DNA of 64,000 nucleotides from Xanthomonas translucens pv. cerealis (lineage in GTDB: Bacteria > Pseudomonadota > Gammaproteobacteria > Xanthomonadales > Xanthomonadaceae), in the NCBI RefSeq assembly GCF_006838285.1, contig NZ_CP038228.1, forward strand, positions 2,356,001-2,420,000, in the 5' to 3' direction. Position 1 is the stretch's first letter. Every line of letters begins with the position of its first letter. The translations under genes were made by a program, and so were the position numbers. Below the pieces are notes generated by a model. The model was not told where the DNA came from. It saw nothing but the letters and a program-made list of their open reading frames with translations, and made no database searches. Below are positions 32,575 through 43,994 of this stretch, in pieces.

Positions 32575-33528
32575 TCACTTCAACTTGATCTCCCGCAACC
32601 GCTCTTCCAGATACCCCTGCGCAGTGATCGGCGCGGGATAGCGGCTGGGGTTGTCGGCGCTGATGCACGAGGGCAGCACGTCGATGACGAAATCCGGGTT
32701 CGGGTGCAGGAAGAACGGCACCGAGTAGCGCGGCTGCCGCGCCTGTTCGCCCGGCGGGTTGACCACGCGGTGCGTGGTCGAGGGATACACGTGGTTGGTC
32801 AGGCGCTGCAGCATGTCGCCGATGTTGACCACGATGGTGTCGGCGTCGGAGGTGAACGGCACCCACTCGCCCTGCTTCGACTTCACCTCAAGGCCGGCAG
32901 CGCTGGCGCCGACCAGCAGAGTGATCAGGTTGATGTCCTCGTGCGCGCCGGCGCGCACGTTGGGGGGGTGCTCGCCAGAAGCGGCGCCGACGATGATCGG
33001 CGGGTAGTGGATCGGGCGCAGGATCGCGTTGCCCGACTCGGTCTTGTCGGCGAAGTAGTGCTCGGGCAGGCCGATGTGCAGCGCCAGCGCCGCCAGCACG
33101 CGCGCGCCGAGCTGGTCCAGCGCCTGGTACAGGCCGTAGCCGTGCTCGCGGAAGCCCGGCACTTCGCTCGGCCACAGGTTCGGCGGCATCACGTCGCGAT
33201 ACTTGGAATCGTCGGCGATCTCGCGGCCGATATGCCAGAACTCCTTCAGGTCGAAATGCCTGGAGTCCTTGGCGGTTTCCACGCCGAACGCGGTATAGCC
33301 GCGGGCGCCGCCGCTGCCCGGCACGTGATACTTGCGCTTGACCTGCTCCGGCAGCGCGAAGAACGCCTTGAACACGGCATAGGCCGCATCGATCTGCGCC
33401 TGCGCGATGCCGTGATTGCGGATGCCGGCGAAGCCCCACTCGCGGTAGGCCGCACCCAGTTCGGCGACGAAAGCCTCGCGATCTGTATCGAAGCGAGTGA
33501 TGTCCAGGGTCGGAATGCGCGCAGTCAT
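32575..33528 (-). CDS. Isopenicillin-N-synthase-like 2OG-Fe(II) oxygenase
   Basis: 317 residues. N-terminal DIOX_N part (IPTLDITRFDTDREAF, WGFAGIRNHGI) and C-terminal double-stranded beta-helix. Iron ligands are visible: H196 and D198 in AHEDIN and H253 in TTHRV; R267 and S269 in RYS would hold the 2-oxoglutarate carboxylate. The substrate cannot be deduced; members range from plant-type dioxygenases to ethylene-forming enzymes, and no antibiotic cluster is near. Placed between glmM and tpiA in a housekeeping block. Directly followed by a heptad repeat array. Confidence 0.88.
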   Translation of the reverse strand: MTARIPTLDITRFDTDREAFVAELGAAYREWGFAGIRNHGIAQAQIDAAYAVFKAFFALPEQVKRKYHVPGSGGARGYTAFGVETAKDSRHFDLKEFWHIGREIADDSKYRDVMPPNLWPSEVPGFREHGYGLYQALDQLGARVLAALALHIGLPEHYFADKTESGNAILRPIHYPPIIVGAASGEHPPNVRAGAHEDINLITLLVGASAAGLEVKSKQGEWVPFTSDADTIVVNIGDMLQRLTNHVYPSTTHRVVNPPGEQARQPRYSVPFFLHPNPDFVIDVLPSCISADNPSRYPAPITAQGYLEERLREIKLK

Positions 33529-33566
33529 GGCGGGAGCCGTAATGGTGAAAGGAAGAAACGCCGCGA

Positions 33567-33656
33567 TCAGATCAGCAGGCGATACAGCAGGTAGAAGGTG
33601 GCCGCCTTGGCGATGACCACCACGATGCCGATGGCGATCGACTCACGCCGCGTCAC
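33567..33656 (-). CDS. Possible 29-residue membrane peptide
   Basis: A GTG-started frame of 29 codons overlaps the last 14 bases of glmM and ends before the oxygenase gene. Its product would be a basic start (VTRRES) followed by one membrane helix ([19 protein letters not shown]) and RLLI. An AGGCGGT stretch lies six bases before the GTG. No family is recognised. The clean helix-plus-positive-end pattern and the tight overlap favour a real small gene, but chance is not excluded. Confidence 0.4.
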   Translation of the reverse strand: MTRRESIAIGIVVVIAKAATFYLLYRLLI

Positions 33657-34992
33657 GGACCGCCTCGGCGAGTTTTTCCAGGGTGTCGCGCATCAACGCG
33701 GCGTCGTCGGCCTCGACCGTGACCCGCAGCACCGGCTCGGTACCGGACGGACGCAGGAACGCGCGCCCGCGCCCCTGTACCGCCGCCTGCGCCGCGGCCA
33801 GCGCCGCCTGCACACTGGGCGCCTCGGCCGGGCGCGCGCCCTGCTGCAGGCGCACGTTGACGGTCTGCTGCGGCACCTTGCGCAGGCCCTGCAGCGCCTG
33901 GCGCAGGCTCTGCCGCGAGCGCTTGAGCACCTCCAGCACCTGCAGCGCGCTGACGATGGCGTCGCCGGTGGTGGCGCGGTCCAGGCACAGCATGTGCCCG
34001 GAAGTCTCGCCGCCGAGCACGCCGTCATGCTCGACCAGCGCCTGGTGCACATAGCGGTCGCCGACCTTGACCCGCAGGAACGGCAGCTGCAGCGCGGCCA
34101 GCGCCTGTTCCAGCCCGTAGTTGGTCATCAGCGTGCCGACCACTGGCCCGCGCAGGCGCCCGCTGGCCTGCCAGCCGCAGGCCAGCACGTACAGCAGGTC
34201 GTCGCCGTCGACTGGGTTGCCCTGGTCATCGGCCATCAGCACGCGGTCGCCGTCGCCGTCGAAGGCGATGCCCAGCTGCGCGCCATGGCTGCGCACGTTG
34301 CTGGCGAGGTTGTCGATGTGCATCGAGCCGACCCCGGCGTTGATGTTGAGTCCGTCCGGCGCGGCGCCGATCGCGATCACCTCTGCGCCCAGCTCGCGGA
34401 ACAGCAGCGGCGCGATGTGGTAGGTCGCGCCGTGCGCGCAGTCCAATACCACTTTCAGCCCGCGCAGGTCGAAGCCGCGCGGCACGCTGGCCTTGCAGAA
34501 TTCGATGTAGCGGCCGATCGCATCGCGTGCGCGCATCGCCTTGCCCAGGCGCTCGGATTCCACGGTGGCGAACGGCGCGTCGAGCGCGGCTTCGATCGCG
34601 CTCTCGGTGGCGTCGTCGAGCTTCTCGCCCTCGGCGGAGAAGAACTTGATGCCATTGTCGTAGTGCGGATTGTGCGAGGCGCTGATCACGATGCCGGCGT
34701 CGGCGCCGAGCGTGCGGGTCAAGAACGCCACCGCTGGGGTCGGCATCGGCCCGAGCAGTTGCACATCGGCCCCGGCGGCGACCAGCCCCGCTTCCAGCGC
34801 CGATTCGAACATGTAGCCGGAGATGCGCGTGTCCTTGCCGATCACCACCGTCGGCCGCGCAGTGCCAGCGGCGCCGGCGCCGAGCACGCGGCCCAGCGCA
34901 TTGCCCAGGCGCATCACGAAATCGGCGGAAATGGCGCCCTGCCCGACCCGGCCGCGGATGCCGTCGGTGCCGAAATATTTGCGGGTACTCAT
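33643..34992 (-). CDS. glmM: Phosphoglucosamine mutase
   Basis: 449 residues, full length. [17 protein letters not shown] start, active-site serine loop [17 protein letters not shown], metal loop [11 protein letters not shown], sugar loop GGETSGHML and phosphate loop [12 protein letters not shown] are all intact. Converts glucosamine-6-phosphate to glucosamine-1-phosphate for UDP-GlcNAc, peptidoglycan and LPS. The frame opens further upstream, but that part translates the heptad repeat, so ATG 34992 is the start. Confidence 0.97.
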   Translation of the reverse strand: MSTRKYFGTDGIRGRVGQGAISADFVMRLGNALGRVLGAGAAGTARPTVVIGKDTRISGYMFESALEAGLVAAGADVQLLGPMPTPAVAFLTRTLGADAGIVISASHNPHYDNGIKFFSAEGEKLDDATESAIEAALDAPFATVESERLGKAMRARDAIGRYIEFCKASVPRGFDLRGLKVVLDCAHGATYHIAPLLFRELGAEVIAIGAAPDGLNINAGVGSMHIDNLASNVRSHGAQLGIAFDGDGDRVLMADDQGNPVDGDDLLYVLACGWQASGRLRGPVVGTLMTNYGLEQALAALQLPFLRVKVGDRYVHQALVEHDGVLGGETSGHMLCLDRATTGDAIVSALQVLEVLKRSRQSLRQALQGLRKVPQQTVNVRLQQGARPAEAPSVQAALAAAQAAVQGRGRAFLRPSGTEPVLRVTVEADDAALMRDTLEKLAEAVRDAA

Positions 34993-35154
34993 GGGACCCG
35001 GACCCGGATCGGGACCAGGGACCGGGGACCGGGGACCGGGTAAGCGCAAAAGCCAAAGCGGTACTGGCTGTACAACTGACGGCAACCAGGCGAAGCAAGC
35101 AAGACACGCAGACCCCTGCTTTTCCCGGGTCCCTGGTCCCCGGTCCCCGGTCCC
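34993..35154. repeat. Inverted heptad array between accD and glmM
   Basis: G-rich arm of GGGACC-type units at 34993-35040 begins right at the glmM start codon; about 80 bases of spacer follow; C-rich arm at 35123-35154 ends seven bases from the accD stop codon. The arms are complementary over about 25-30 bases. Same design as the element at 10312. Confidence 0.85.
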
Positions 35155-35161
35155 GCAACAA

Positions 35162-36052
<891 letters not shown>

Positions 36053-36380
36053 GCGGAATAACGATCCAGTCGCGCGGCCCACCAGGCCGCCAAGGGGCGA
36101 CAGTCTAGCGCGCTGCTGGAAATCGCGCCGCAACGCGGCCCAACCGGCGATCGCGCAACGCGCCTGGCCGCAGCGCAGCAATTGCGCTCCCGTTGCCGAC
36201 GCGCAACCGCATCGCGCAGCAAGCGCAGCCGATGCTTGCCCTGTGCCGGCGGCACAGCGGCGGATGGAAGGCCCGGGCGAAGCCGCGCGCGCCGGCGCCC
36301 TCAGGTAAGCGGCGACGCCGCTGCGACGCGCGCGCGGCGCATTGCCGCCGCACGGCGCCAGGCGCCGACGGGCACCGCCC
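36053..36380. other. Intergenic gap accD-trpA, no supported gene
   Basis: Very GC-rich, 328 bases, with many GCGC and CGCC runs. No conserved frame, tRNA or clear promoter was found. Possibly the accD leader with its promoter. Confidence 0.5.
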
Positions 36381-37196
36381 TCACCCCTGGTCCAGCGCCT
36401 GCCGCAACGGCGCCAGGAAGGCCAGCGCGCGTTCGCGCACCGCCTCCGGGGTGATCGCCTCGGCCAGCGCCGCGACCAGCGCGCTGCCGACCACCACGCC
36501 GTCGGCGTCCACCGCCATGGCCCTGGCACTGGCGGCGTCCTTGATCCCGAATCCGGCCACCACCGGCACCGTCGAACGCGTGCGCAGCTGGCGCAGGCGG
36601 TCGCCGGCGGCGCGGGCATCGAGGTGGTCGGCGCCGGTGACGCCGGCGAAGCTGACGTAGTACAGGTAGCCGCGCGCCGTATCGCACAACAGGCCGATAC
36701 GGGCGTCGCTGGTGGTCGGCGAGGCCAGCACGATCAGATCCAGGCCGGCGGCAGTGAAGATCGCCAGGGTTTCGGCCGACTCCTCCGGCGGCAGATCGAC
36801 CAGCAGCACGCCGTCCACGCCGGCGGCCACCGCCTCTTCGGCGAAACGCGCGGTGCCGTGGATCTCGACCGGGTTGAGGTAGCCCATCAGCACCACCGGC
36901 GTGGTCGCGTCGTCGCGGCGGAACGCGCTGACCGTTTCCAGCACATAGGCCAGGCCGGCGCCGCGCGCCAGCGCACGCTCGGAGCTGCGCTGGATGGTCG
37001 GGCCGTCGGCCATCGGGTCGGAGAACGCCACGCCCAGCTCGATCACGTCGGCGCCGGCCTCGACCAGCGCGTGCATCGCCGGCACGGTGGCGTGTAGCGA
37101 CGGATCGCCGGCAGTGACGAACGGGATCAGCGCCTTGCGCCCGGCCTGGCGCAGCGCATCGAAGCGTGCGGCGATACGGTTCGCGGCGCGGCTCAT
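36381..37196 (-). CDS. trpA: Tryptophan synthase alpha chain
   Basis: 271 residues, TIM barrel. Catalytic Glu and Asp are in [15 protein letters not shown]; the GVTGAD loop and GFGIKDA phosphate site are intact. It cleaves indole-3-glycerol phosphate; indole passes to TrpB. The ATG overlaps the stop of the small upstream ORF by four bases, implying coupling within trpB-ORF-trpA. Confidence 0.98.
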   Translation of the reverse strand: MSRAANRIAARFDALRQAGRKALIPFVTAGDPSLHATVPAMHALVEAGADVIELGVAFSDPMADGPTIQRSSERALARGAGLAYVLETVSAFRRDDATTPVVLMGYLNPVEIHGTARFAEEAVAAGVDGVLLVDLPPEESAETLAIFTAAGLDLIVLASPTTSDARIGLLCDTARGYLYYVSFAGVTGADHLDARAAGDRLRQLRTRSTVPVVAGFGIKDAASARAMAVDADGVVVGSALVAALAEAITPEAVRERALAFLAPLRQALDQG

Positions 37197-37344
37197 GCGC
37201 AGCCCTCCACTCGTTGCGCGGCGTCCCAGCTTCCCCAGTACATCGATGTCACGGTGCCTTCTCCGGTTTCGTAGCGGACCGCGAGCCCGGGCTGCGGGTC
37301 GCGCCAAGTCAGATAAATATCTTTGCCATCGTCGCCACGTTTGC

Positions 37345-37348
<4 letters not shown>
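37193..37348 (-). CDS. 51-residue protein encoded between trpB and trpA
   Basis: GTG start at 37348 lies inside the trpB stop (GTGA overlap) and its TGA stop overlaps the trpA start (ATGA). Such double four-base overlaps strongly suggest a real, coupled gene. The product begins [17 protein letters not shown] and contains [18 protein letters not shown]; it is soluble, with no membrane helix and only one Cys near the end. No family is recognised. It may be a small accessory of tryptophan synthase or an unrelated passenger; function unknown. Confidence 0.75.
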
Positions 37349-38562
<1,214 letters not shown>

Positions 38563-38657
38563 GGCGGTCACGGCAAGTAGGACAGGTCTGCACTTTAGCG
38601 CACGCATCGCCCCGCAAAAACCGATAAAGTCTGCGCATATCCGTCAGGAAATCTCAC
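38563..38657. promoter_or_regulatory. Divergent trpB / LysR-type regulator control region
   Basis: 95 bases between divergent starts. Contains two GTCTGCRC direct repeats at 38586 and 38629 (43 apart) and AT-richer stretches (ACTTTAG, GATAAAG). By analogy with trpI-trpBA of Pseudomonas this is where a TrpI-like protein would bind. The boxes are my suggestion, not a proven motif. Confidence 0.45.
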
Positions 38658-39548
38658 ATGTCAAGTCTGCGTCGCCTGCCCTCGCTGAATGCCCTGCGCG
38701 CGTTCGAGGCCGCCGCGCGGCTGCGCAGCGTCGGCGGCGCGGCGGCCGAACTGCACGTCACCCACGGCGCGGTCAGCCGCCAGATCCGGCTGCTGGAAGA
38801 GGACCTGGGGCTGGCGCTGCTGCAGCGCGAGGGCCGCGGCATCCGTCCCACCGCGGCCGGCGAGCGGCTGCGCGACGCGGCCGGCGGCGCCTTCGCGCAG
38901 TTGCAGGACGCGGTGGCGGAACTGCGCCGCCCGGCACGCGCCAGCGCCCTGGTGCTGGGCTGCCCGGGCAGCATCCTGGCGCGCTGGATGATTCCGCGGC
39001 TGCAGGCGCTGCAGCGCGACCTGCCCACGCTGACCCTGCACCTGTCCGCGCACGAAGGCGAGTTCGGCGCCGACCTGGACGGCCTGGACGCCGCGCTACT
39101 GCTGGGCCAGGCGCCGTGGCCGGATGGCTGGCAGGTGCACGTGCTGGCGCCGGAACGGATCGGCCCGGTGCTCAGCACGGCGCTGCCGCAGGCGCAGGCG
39201 CTGGCCGCCAGCCCGCCCTCGGCGCTGCTGCGACAACCGCTGTTGCACACCGCCTCGCGCCCGCAGGCGTGGCCGTCCTGGGTGCAGGCGCATGGCCTGG
39301 ATCCGGCGACGCTGCGCTACGGCACCGGCTTCGAACACCTGTACTACCTGCTCGAAGCCGCGCTGGCCGGCATCGGCGTGGCGATCGCGCCGCAGCCGCT
39401 GGTCGCCGACGACCTGGCCAACGGCCGCCTGCTGGCGCCGTGGGGCTTCGCCGAGACTGGCGGGCAGTGGGCGCTGTGCGCGCCAAGCGGCCGCGAAGAT
39501 CAACGCATCGTCGCGCTGGCGGAGTGGTTGCGCATGCAATTGCGCTAA
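38658..39548 (+). CDS. LysR-type regulator, TrpI/GcvA-like
   Basis: 296 residues. N-terminal winged helix-turn-helix: LPSLNALRAFEAAARL, SVGGAAAELHVTHGAVSRQIR, LLEEDLGLALLQREGRGI. The rest is a periplasmic-binding-like effector domain, with GFEHLYYLLEAALAGIGVAIAP near the end. A good AGGA ribosome site precedes ATG 38658. In Pseudomonas, TrpI lies divergent from trpBA and activates it in response to indole-glycerol phosphate; the same layout here suggests this job, but the effector cannot be read from sequence. Confidence 0.88.
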   Translation: MSSLRRLPSLNALRAFEAAARLRSVGGAAAELHVTHGAVSRQIRLLEEDLGLALLQREGRGIRPTAAGERLRDAAGGAFAQLQDAVAELRRPARASALVLGCPGSILARWMIPRLQALQRDLPTLTLHLSAHEGEFGADLDGLDAALLLGQAPWPDGWQVHVLAPERIGPVLSTALPQAQALAASPPSALLRQPLLHTASRPQAWPSWVQAHGLDPATLRYGTGFEHLYYLLEAALAGIGVAIAPQPLVADDLANGRLLAPWGFAETGGQWALCAPSGREDQRIVALAEWLRMQLR

Positions 39549-40008
39549 ACCGACGCGAGCGGCACAGGGGATTAACCCATCGATGGCACAGCACCAAGGT
39601 GTGCCGCCAGGCTTTGCCTGGGGCAGGTGCAACGCACCTGCAATCGACACCACAGCGCGACGATGCCGCGCCATCGGCCCGCTGCGCTAAACACTGGACG
39701 TGGAAAACCTGGGTATGCCGGCTTACATGACTACGCGCTCACGCCAGAGAAAATCACGCAGTGACGCAGCGAACGCAGCACCCGCGCTGTGCTGCGTGCA
39801 GCGCGGCACGAGGCGTCATGACGAAGCAGACAAACAGCCAGGCTATTTTCGCTGCAGGACGATGCCACCTGCGGCAGCGGCTTCAGTGGCGACGGATCCT
39901 GTCGAGCGCGCCCGCCGCAACGCAAGTCTCTGCCACGCGTTGTGAAGTGCTGAAAAATACACTACCTCATGCCCCGCCTGTCGGCGCCGACATCGACTGC
40001 GAAAGCGC
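39549..40008. other. Intergenic gap between convergent LysR gene and trpF
   Basis: 460 bases without a supported gene. Includes GGTGTGCCGCCAGGC...GGTGCAACGCACC-type short inverted repeats and a decayed copy of the GCGACTTCAGTCGC-type palindrome (GCGGCTTCAGTGGCGACGG, around 39880-39900). Small frames overlap on both strands and look random. Confidence 0.5.
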
Positions 40009-40671
40009 TCAGCAGTTGCTGTTCAACTCGTGGCAGTCGGCGCGGCGCACTTCCTCGACGAACTTGCGCATCTTGTGTCCGTCCTTGATGCCCGGCTGGC
40101 TCTCGATGCCGCTGGACACGTCCACGCCCCAGGGCAGCGTCGCCACGATCGCGTCGAATACGTTGTCGGAGGTGATGCCGCCGGCGAGCAGGAACGGCCG
40201 GTGCAGGCCGGTAGGCAGCCGGGTCCAGTCGAAGATCTTGCCGGAGCCGCCGCTGCCGCCTGGGGCGTGGCTGTCGAACAGGAAGCCGGCCGCGTTCGGG
40301 AACTGCAACTGCAAGGTGCGTGCATTGATGTCGCCGCCGCCCATCGGCACCGCCTTCAGGTATGGCAGGTTGAAGCCGCGGCAGAAGCCGTCGTCCTCGT
40401 CGCCATGGAACTGCAGCAGGGTCGGGCGCACCGTGCGCAGCACTTCGCGCACTTCGTCCTTGGGGTTGTCGCGGAACAGCGCGACCACGTCCACCATCGG
40501 CGAGGCGGCCTGGCGCATCGCGCGTGCCTCCGCCGGCGCCACCCGCCGCGGGCTGCCGTGGGCAAACACGAATCCCACCGAATCCACCCCAAGTTCGCCC
40601 GCCAGGCGGATGTCGCCGGCGCGGGTCATGCCGCAGAACTTGATGCGGGTGCGATACAGGGTGCGATTCAT
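40009..40671 (-). CDS. trpF: Phosphoribosylanthranilate isomerase
   Basis: 220 residues, TIM barrel. Active Cys in [11 protein letters not shown]; general acid Asp in [11 protein letters not shown]; phosphate loops [10 protein letters not shown] and [14 protein letters not shown]. Third step of the tryptophan branch. It is separated from trpBA by the LysR gene and overlaps truA by four bases. The frame ends with a tail of ELNSNC. Confidence 0.97.
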   Translation of the reverse strand: MNRTLYRTRIKFCGMTRAGDIRLAGELGVDSVGFVFAHGSPRRVAPAEARAMRQAASPMVDVVALFRDNPKDEVREVLRTVRPTLLQFHGDEDDGFCRGFNLPYLKAVPMGGGDINARTLQLQFPNAAGFLFDSHAPGGSGGSGKIFDWTRLPTGLHRPFLLAGGITSDNVFDAIVATLPWGVDVSSGIESQPGIKDGHKMRKFVEEVRRADCHELNSNC

Positions 40672-41441
40672 AGGGTGACCTCGGCCGGTAGCTTCCAGAT
40701 ATCGGGGTAGAGCGGACCGACGAAGACCAATCCCTGCGGCGGCGCGGTCGGGCCGGCGACGCTGCGGTCACGCCCGGCAAGCAGTTCGCCGATCCAGGAA
40801 ACCGGCTTGTCGCCCGCTCCTACGATGATTAAGGAGCCTACGATATTGCGCACCATGTGATGAAGGAATGCATTGGCCTGGACCTGGACCTCGACGACCT
40901 CGCCGAGCCGGGTCACCGCGATCGCCTGCAGCTCGCGCCGCGCATGCAGCGCCTGGCACTGGATGCTGCGGAACGCGCCGAAATCCTGCTCGCCCAGCAG
41001 CGCCTGCGCCGCTTCGTGCATCGCCTCGGCATGCAGCGGCCGCCGCTCCCAGCTCAGCGTCTGCCGATACAACGCCGGGCGTACCTGGCGGTTGAGCAGG
41101 CGATAGCGGTAGCGCCGCGCGCGCGCCGAGAAGCGTGCATGGAAATCGTCCGCGGCCGGCACGCACCAGCGCACGCACACCGACGCCGGCAAGCGCGCGG
41201 TGGCGCCGAGCATCCAGCCGCGCGGCGCGCGCGGCGCATCGCAGTCGAAATGCACCACCTGGCATTCGCCATGCACGCCGGCGTCGGTACGCCCGGCGCA
41301 GATCACGCTCACCGGCCTGTCGGCCACCGACGACAGCGCCGCCTGCAGCGTCGCCTGCACGCTCGGCCCACCGGATTCGCCGAGCTGCTGCCAGCCCTGG
41401 AATGCGCTGCCGTCGTATTCCACGCCCAATGCGTAGCGCAT
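40668..41441 (-). CDS. truA: tRNA pseudouridine(38-40) synthase TruA
   Basis: 257 residues. [16 protein letters not shown] start, catalytic Asp in [18 protein letters not shown], and [18 protein letters not shown]. It modifies the anticodon stem. Gene pair truA-trpF with a four-base overlap is frequent in Gammaproteobacteria. Confidence 0.98.
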   Translation of the reverse strand: MRYALGVEYDGSAFQGWQQLGESGGPSVQATLQAALSSVADRPVSVICAGRTDAGVHGECQVVHFDCDAPRAPRGWMLGATARLPASVCVRWCVPAADDFHARFSARARRYRYRLLNRQVRPALYRQTLSWERRPLHAEAMHEAAQALLGEQDFGAFRSIQCQALHARRELQAIAVTRLGEVVEVQVQANAFLHHMVRNIVGSLIIVGAGDKPVSWIGELLAGRDRSVAGPTAPPQGLVFVGPLYPDIWKLPAEVTL

Positions 41442-41749
41442 CGCGCCTTACTCCCTCACGAGGCACAACGCGGGCCGCAGCGGCCACCGCGCTGCACTGC
41501 GGCATGCGCGGGAGGGTAGCGCGGTGCGCGGCCGAACGGCGCTGGCCGAGCGCATAGGCAACCATGGCGACGCGGTGACCACCACGCATGCGCGTGGGGC
41601 CGCAACGCTCGTCTGAGGCATCGGCCGGGACAGCGGCTGGCGGCGTGTCGGCGGCATCATCGCAAGGTCGCAGAGGTAGTCGCGCATCGTTGCATTCCCG
41701 GTCGCGGCAGCACGGCGGCGGCGTGTGCGCCACACGCCGCCTGTGCACA
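41442..41749. other. Intergenic gap truA-fimV
   Basis: 308 bases, no supported gene. A strong hairpin next to the fimV stop is listed separately. The rest is GC-rich and shows no family-like frame. Confidence 0.5.
41717..41741 (-). terminator. GC hairpin after fimV, possible terminator
   Basis: GGCGGCGTGTG-cgc-CACACGCCGCC, perfect 11-pair stem starting nine bases past the fimV stop. It lacks a T tract, so it may be an mRNA end stabiliser instead of an intrinsic terminator. Confidence 0.5.
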
Positions 41750-43750
41750 TCAGCTCAAGCTGGCCAGCAACTGCTGGGCTTCGGCACGCGCCGCCGGATC
41801 GCCGGCGGCCGCCACTTCGACCAGCAGGGTGCGCGCGGTTTCGTTGTCGCCCAGGTCCATGTAGGCCACGGCCAGCTCCAGGCGCTCGCGGCCGATCGGC
41901 GGATGGGTCGCCGCCGGTTCGGGAGCCGGTTCGGCGGCGGCCGGCAGATCGGCTTGGTGCCAGGTCGGCTCCTGGCGTTCGGCGAGCACCGGCGCGACCG
42001 GCGTCGGCACCAGCAGCGGCGGCGATTGCCGCCATGGTGCGTCGGTGTCGACCGACGGCGGCGGCTGTGGCGGCGTGGGCGCGACCTCGGCGTCGGGCCG
42101 CAGCGCGAAATGCAGATGCTCTGCGGCCGGGACGGCGCCGCTGTCGTCGTGACGCTGCGCCTGCGCGGCCAGTTCGCGATCGAATGCGTGGTCCTGGTAT
42201 GCCCGCTCTTCGGCGGCCGCGTCTTCGGCCACTTCGCGCTCGTGCTCGTCCAGCGGCGGCAGGTCCGGCGCATCGACGTCGCGATGCGCGACCACCGGCA
42301 CCGCCGCGGCCAATGCGGCCGTGTCGTAGTCGTGCCGCGGCAGCGGCGGCAACGGCGAGGGCTTGCGGCGGCGTGCCAGCAGCAGCGCGCCCAGGCCCAG
42401 CAGCAGCAACGCCAGCCCGCCCCACAGCCACAACGGCCAGCCGCCGGAGCCCGCCGTCGGCGCGGGTTGCGCCTGCGCCTGGGTCTGCCCGGCCTGCGCC
42501 AGGCGCTTCTGCGCCGCGGCCAGGTCGCTGTCCTTCAAGGCAATCAGTTGCTGCTGCTGGGCCTTGAGCTTTTCCAGCTGCTCGACCCGCGAGCGCAGAT
42601 CCTGGACCTCGGCATCGCGTGCTGCGAGATCTTCGCGCGCCTGCTGCAATTGTTGAGTCGCCACCATGTCTCCCTCGTCGCCGGTACCGGTGCCGGACTT
42701 GGTTCCCGCGTTGTCGCGTTGCGCCGGCACCGCCGGTGCGATTTCCAGGCGTGCGCCAGACGTGGCCGCCGCGGCGGTCGATGCTGCCGGCTTGGCGGCC
42801 GGCGCGGCGCTCGCTTGTGCCTGCTGCGCCTGTGCCGGCTGCGGCACCGGCGCTCGCGCCTGCCGCCATTGCGCGGCCTGTTCGCGGACGATGGCGGTGG
42901 CCGTAGCGGCATCGATGCTGGCCAGTTCCTCCTGGCGCGGCGTGCGCAGCACCGCGCCCTGCTTGAGCAGGTTGACGTTGCCGCGGATGAACGCATCAGG
43001 ATTGGCGCGCAACAGCGCGACCATGGTCTGGTCCAGCGAGTGGCCGCCGTTGCGCGCCAGCTGCCCGGCGATCTGCGACAAGGTCTGCCCGCGCTGCACC
43101 GGCGCCAGCGCATCGCCAGGCGCCGCGACCGGCGCTGGCGCGCTGCGCACCGGCGCGGCGGGTGCGGTCGGCGCTGCAGGCGTCGGCGTGCTGGCGGCCG
43201 CCGCCGGCGGCAACGGCTCGCGACGCGCGATGCGGTTGGACGGTACCGCGGCGGCCGGTGCATCGATCGCCGGCGCGTCGATCGCCGCGGCGGTGTTGGG
43301 CGCATCGAGCAACGCCGAATACTCGCGGATCAACCGGCCCTGGCCCCAATCGACCTCGATCAGGAAGCTCAGCGACGGCACTTCGACGGGCATGCTGCTG
43401 CTGACGCGGATCACCGCGCGGCCCCGGTTGGTCTGCGCGAAGCGGAACTGCAGGCTGCCAACCAGGCCATCCGGGCGCTGCAGCCCGACCCGGGCGAAGG
43501 TCGCCGGCGAGGCCAGCGCCACGCGCGCGTTCTCCAGTTCGCCCGGTTCGTTGGAGATCACGGGGATCTCGGCCAGGAACGGCTGACCCGGCTTGGACAG
43601 CACGCGGATGTCGCCCAGCCCCAGCGCCAACGCGGCCTGACTGCAGGCCAGCAACAGCAGCGCGCATGCCGCACGCCAAGCCCGGCTCGGGCCGGATGCA
43701 GACGCAGCATGGTGACGCAGACGATGGAAACTACGTGGTTGTAGGCGCAT
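41750..43750 (-). CDS. FimV-like polar inner-membrane protein
   Basis: 666 residues; ATG 43750 (MRLQPRSFHRLR), signal peptide of about 43 residues ending near ALALG. N-terminal FimV domain (LGLGDIRVLSKPGQPFLAEI). A LysM-like region near residues 217-275 (VQRGQTLSQIAGQLARNG). A coiled coil of about 363-410 follows, then one membrane helix near 437-460 (WLWGGLALLLLGLGALLLA). The acidic C-terminal part ends in the FimV/TPR-like motif LELAVAYMDLGDNETARTLL. FimV in Pseudomonas organises the cell pole, type IV pili and c-di-AMP/cAMP signalling. Neighbours are housekeeping genes as in related species. Confidence 0.9.
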   Translation of the reverse strand: MRLQPRSFHRLRHHAASASGPSRAWRAACALLLLACSQAALALGLGDIRVLSKPGQPFLAEIPVISNEPGELENARVALASPATFARVGLQRPDGLVGSLQFRFAQTNRGRAVIRVSSSMPVEVPSLSFLIEVDWGQGRLIREYSALLDAPNTAAAIDAPAIDAPAAAVPSNRIARREPLPPAAAASTPTPAAPTAPAAPVRSAPAPVAAPGDALAPVQRGQTLSQIAGQLARNGGHSLDQTMVALLRANPDAFIRGNVNLLKQGAVLRTPRQEELASIDAATATAIVREQAAQWRQARAPVPQPAQAQQAQASAAPAAKPAASTAAAATSGARLEIAPAVPAQRDNAGTKSGTGTGDEGDMVATQQLQQAREDLAARDAEVQDLRSRVEQLEKLKAQQQQLIALKDSDLAAAQKRLAQAGQTQAQAQPAPTAGSGGWPLWLWGGLALLLLGLGALLLARRRKPSPLPPLPRHDYDTAALAAAVPVVAHRDVDAPDLPPLDEHEREVAEDAAAEERAYQDHAFDRELAAQAQRHDDSGAVPAAEHLHFALRPDAEVAPTPPQPPPSVDTDAPWRQSPPLLVPTPVAPVLAERQEPTWHQADLPAAAEPAPEPAATHPPIGRERLELAVAYMDLGDNETARTLLVEVAAAGDPAARAEAQQLLASLS

Positions 43751-43794
43751 TACGCCTCTGCCCTTGGTGTCATGGCGTGCAATATATATGAAGC

Positions 43795-43990
43795 CGGGAC
43801 CAAGGACCCGGGACCGGGGACCCGGAAGAGCGAAAAGCGGGAGGCAAGCGTATGGGGGACCGCGGCGGAAAATCTGGAAGCGCAATAGAAAACGGCAAGA
43901 GCACGCATGCGCCTGCCGTTACATAGAGCCTGGCGCAGTGGCGCCCTCCACTCTCGCTCCAACCCCCGTGTCCCCGGTCCCCGGTCCCGG
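43795..43990. repeat. Inverted heptad array between asd and fimV
   Basis: G-rich arm GGGACC-type at 43795-43825, about 140-base spacer, C-rich arm GTCCCCG-type at 43969-43990. The C-rich arm ends five bases from the asd stop codon. The spacer carries AAGAGCGAAAAGCGG, similar to the other spacers. Confidence 0.8.
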
Positions 43991-43994
43991 CGGC

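Noticed and set aside
41448..42869. 473-codon frame overlapping fimV in another frame
   Set aside because: Ala/Gly/Arg-rich shadow without motifs, while FimV in the other frame is clear.
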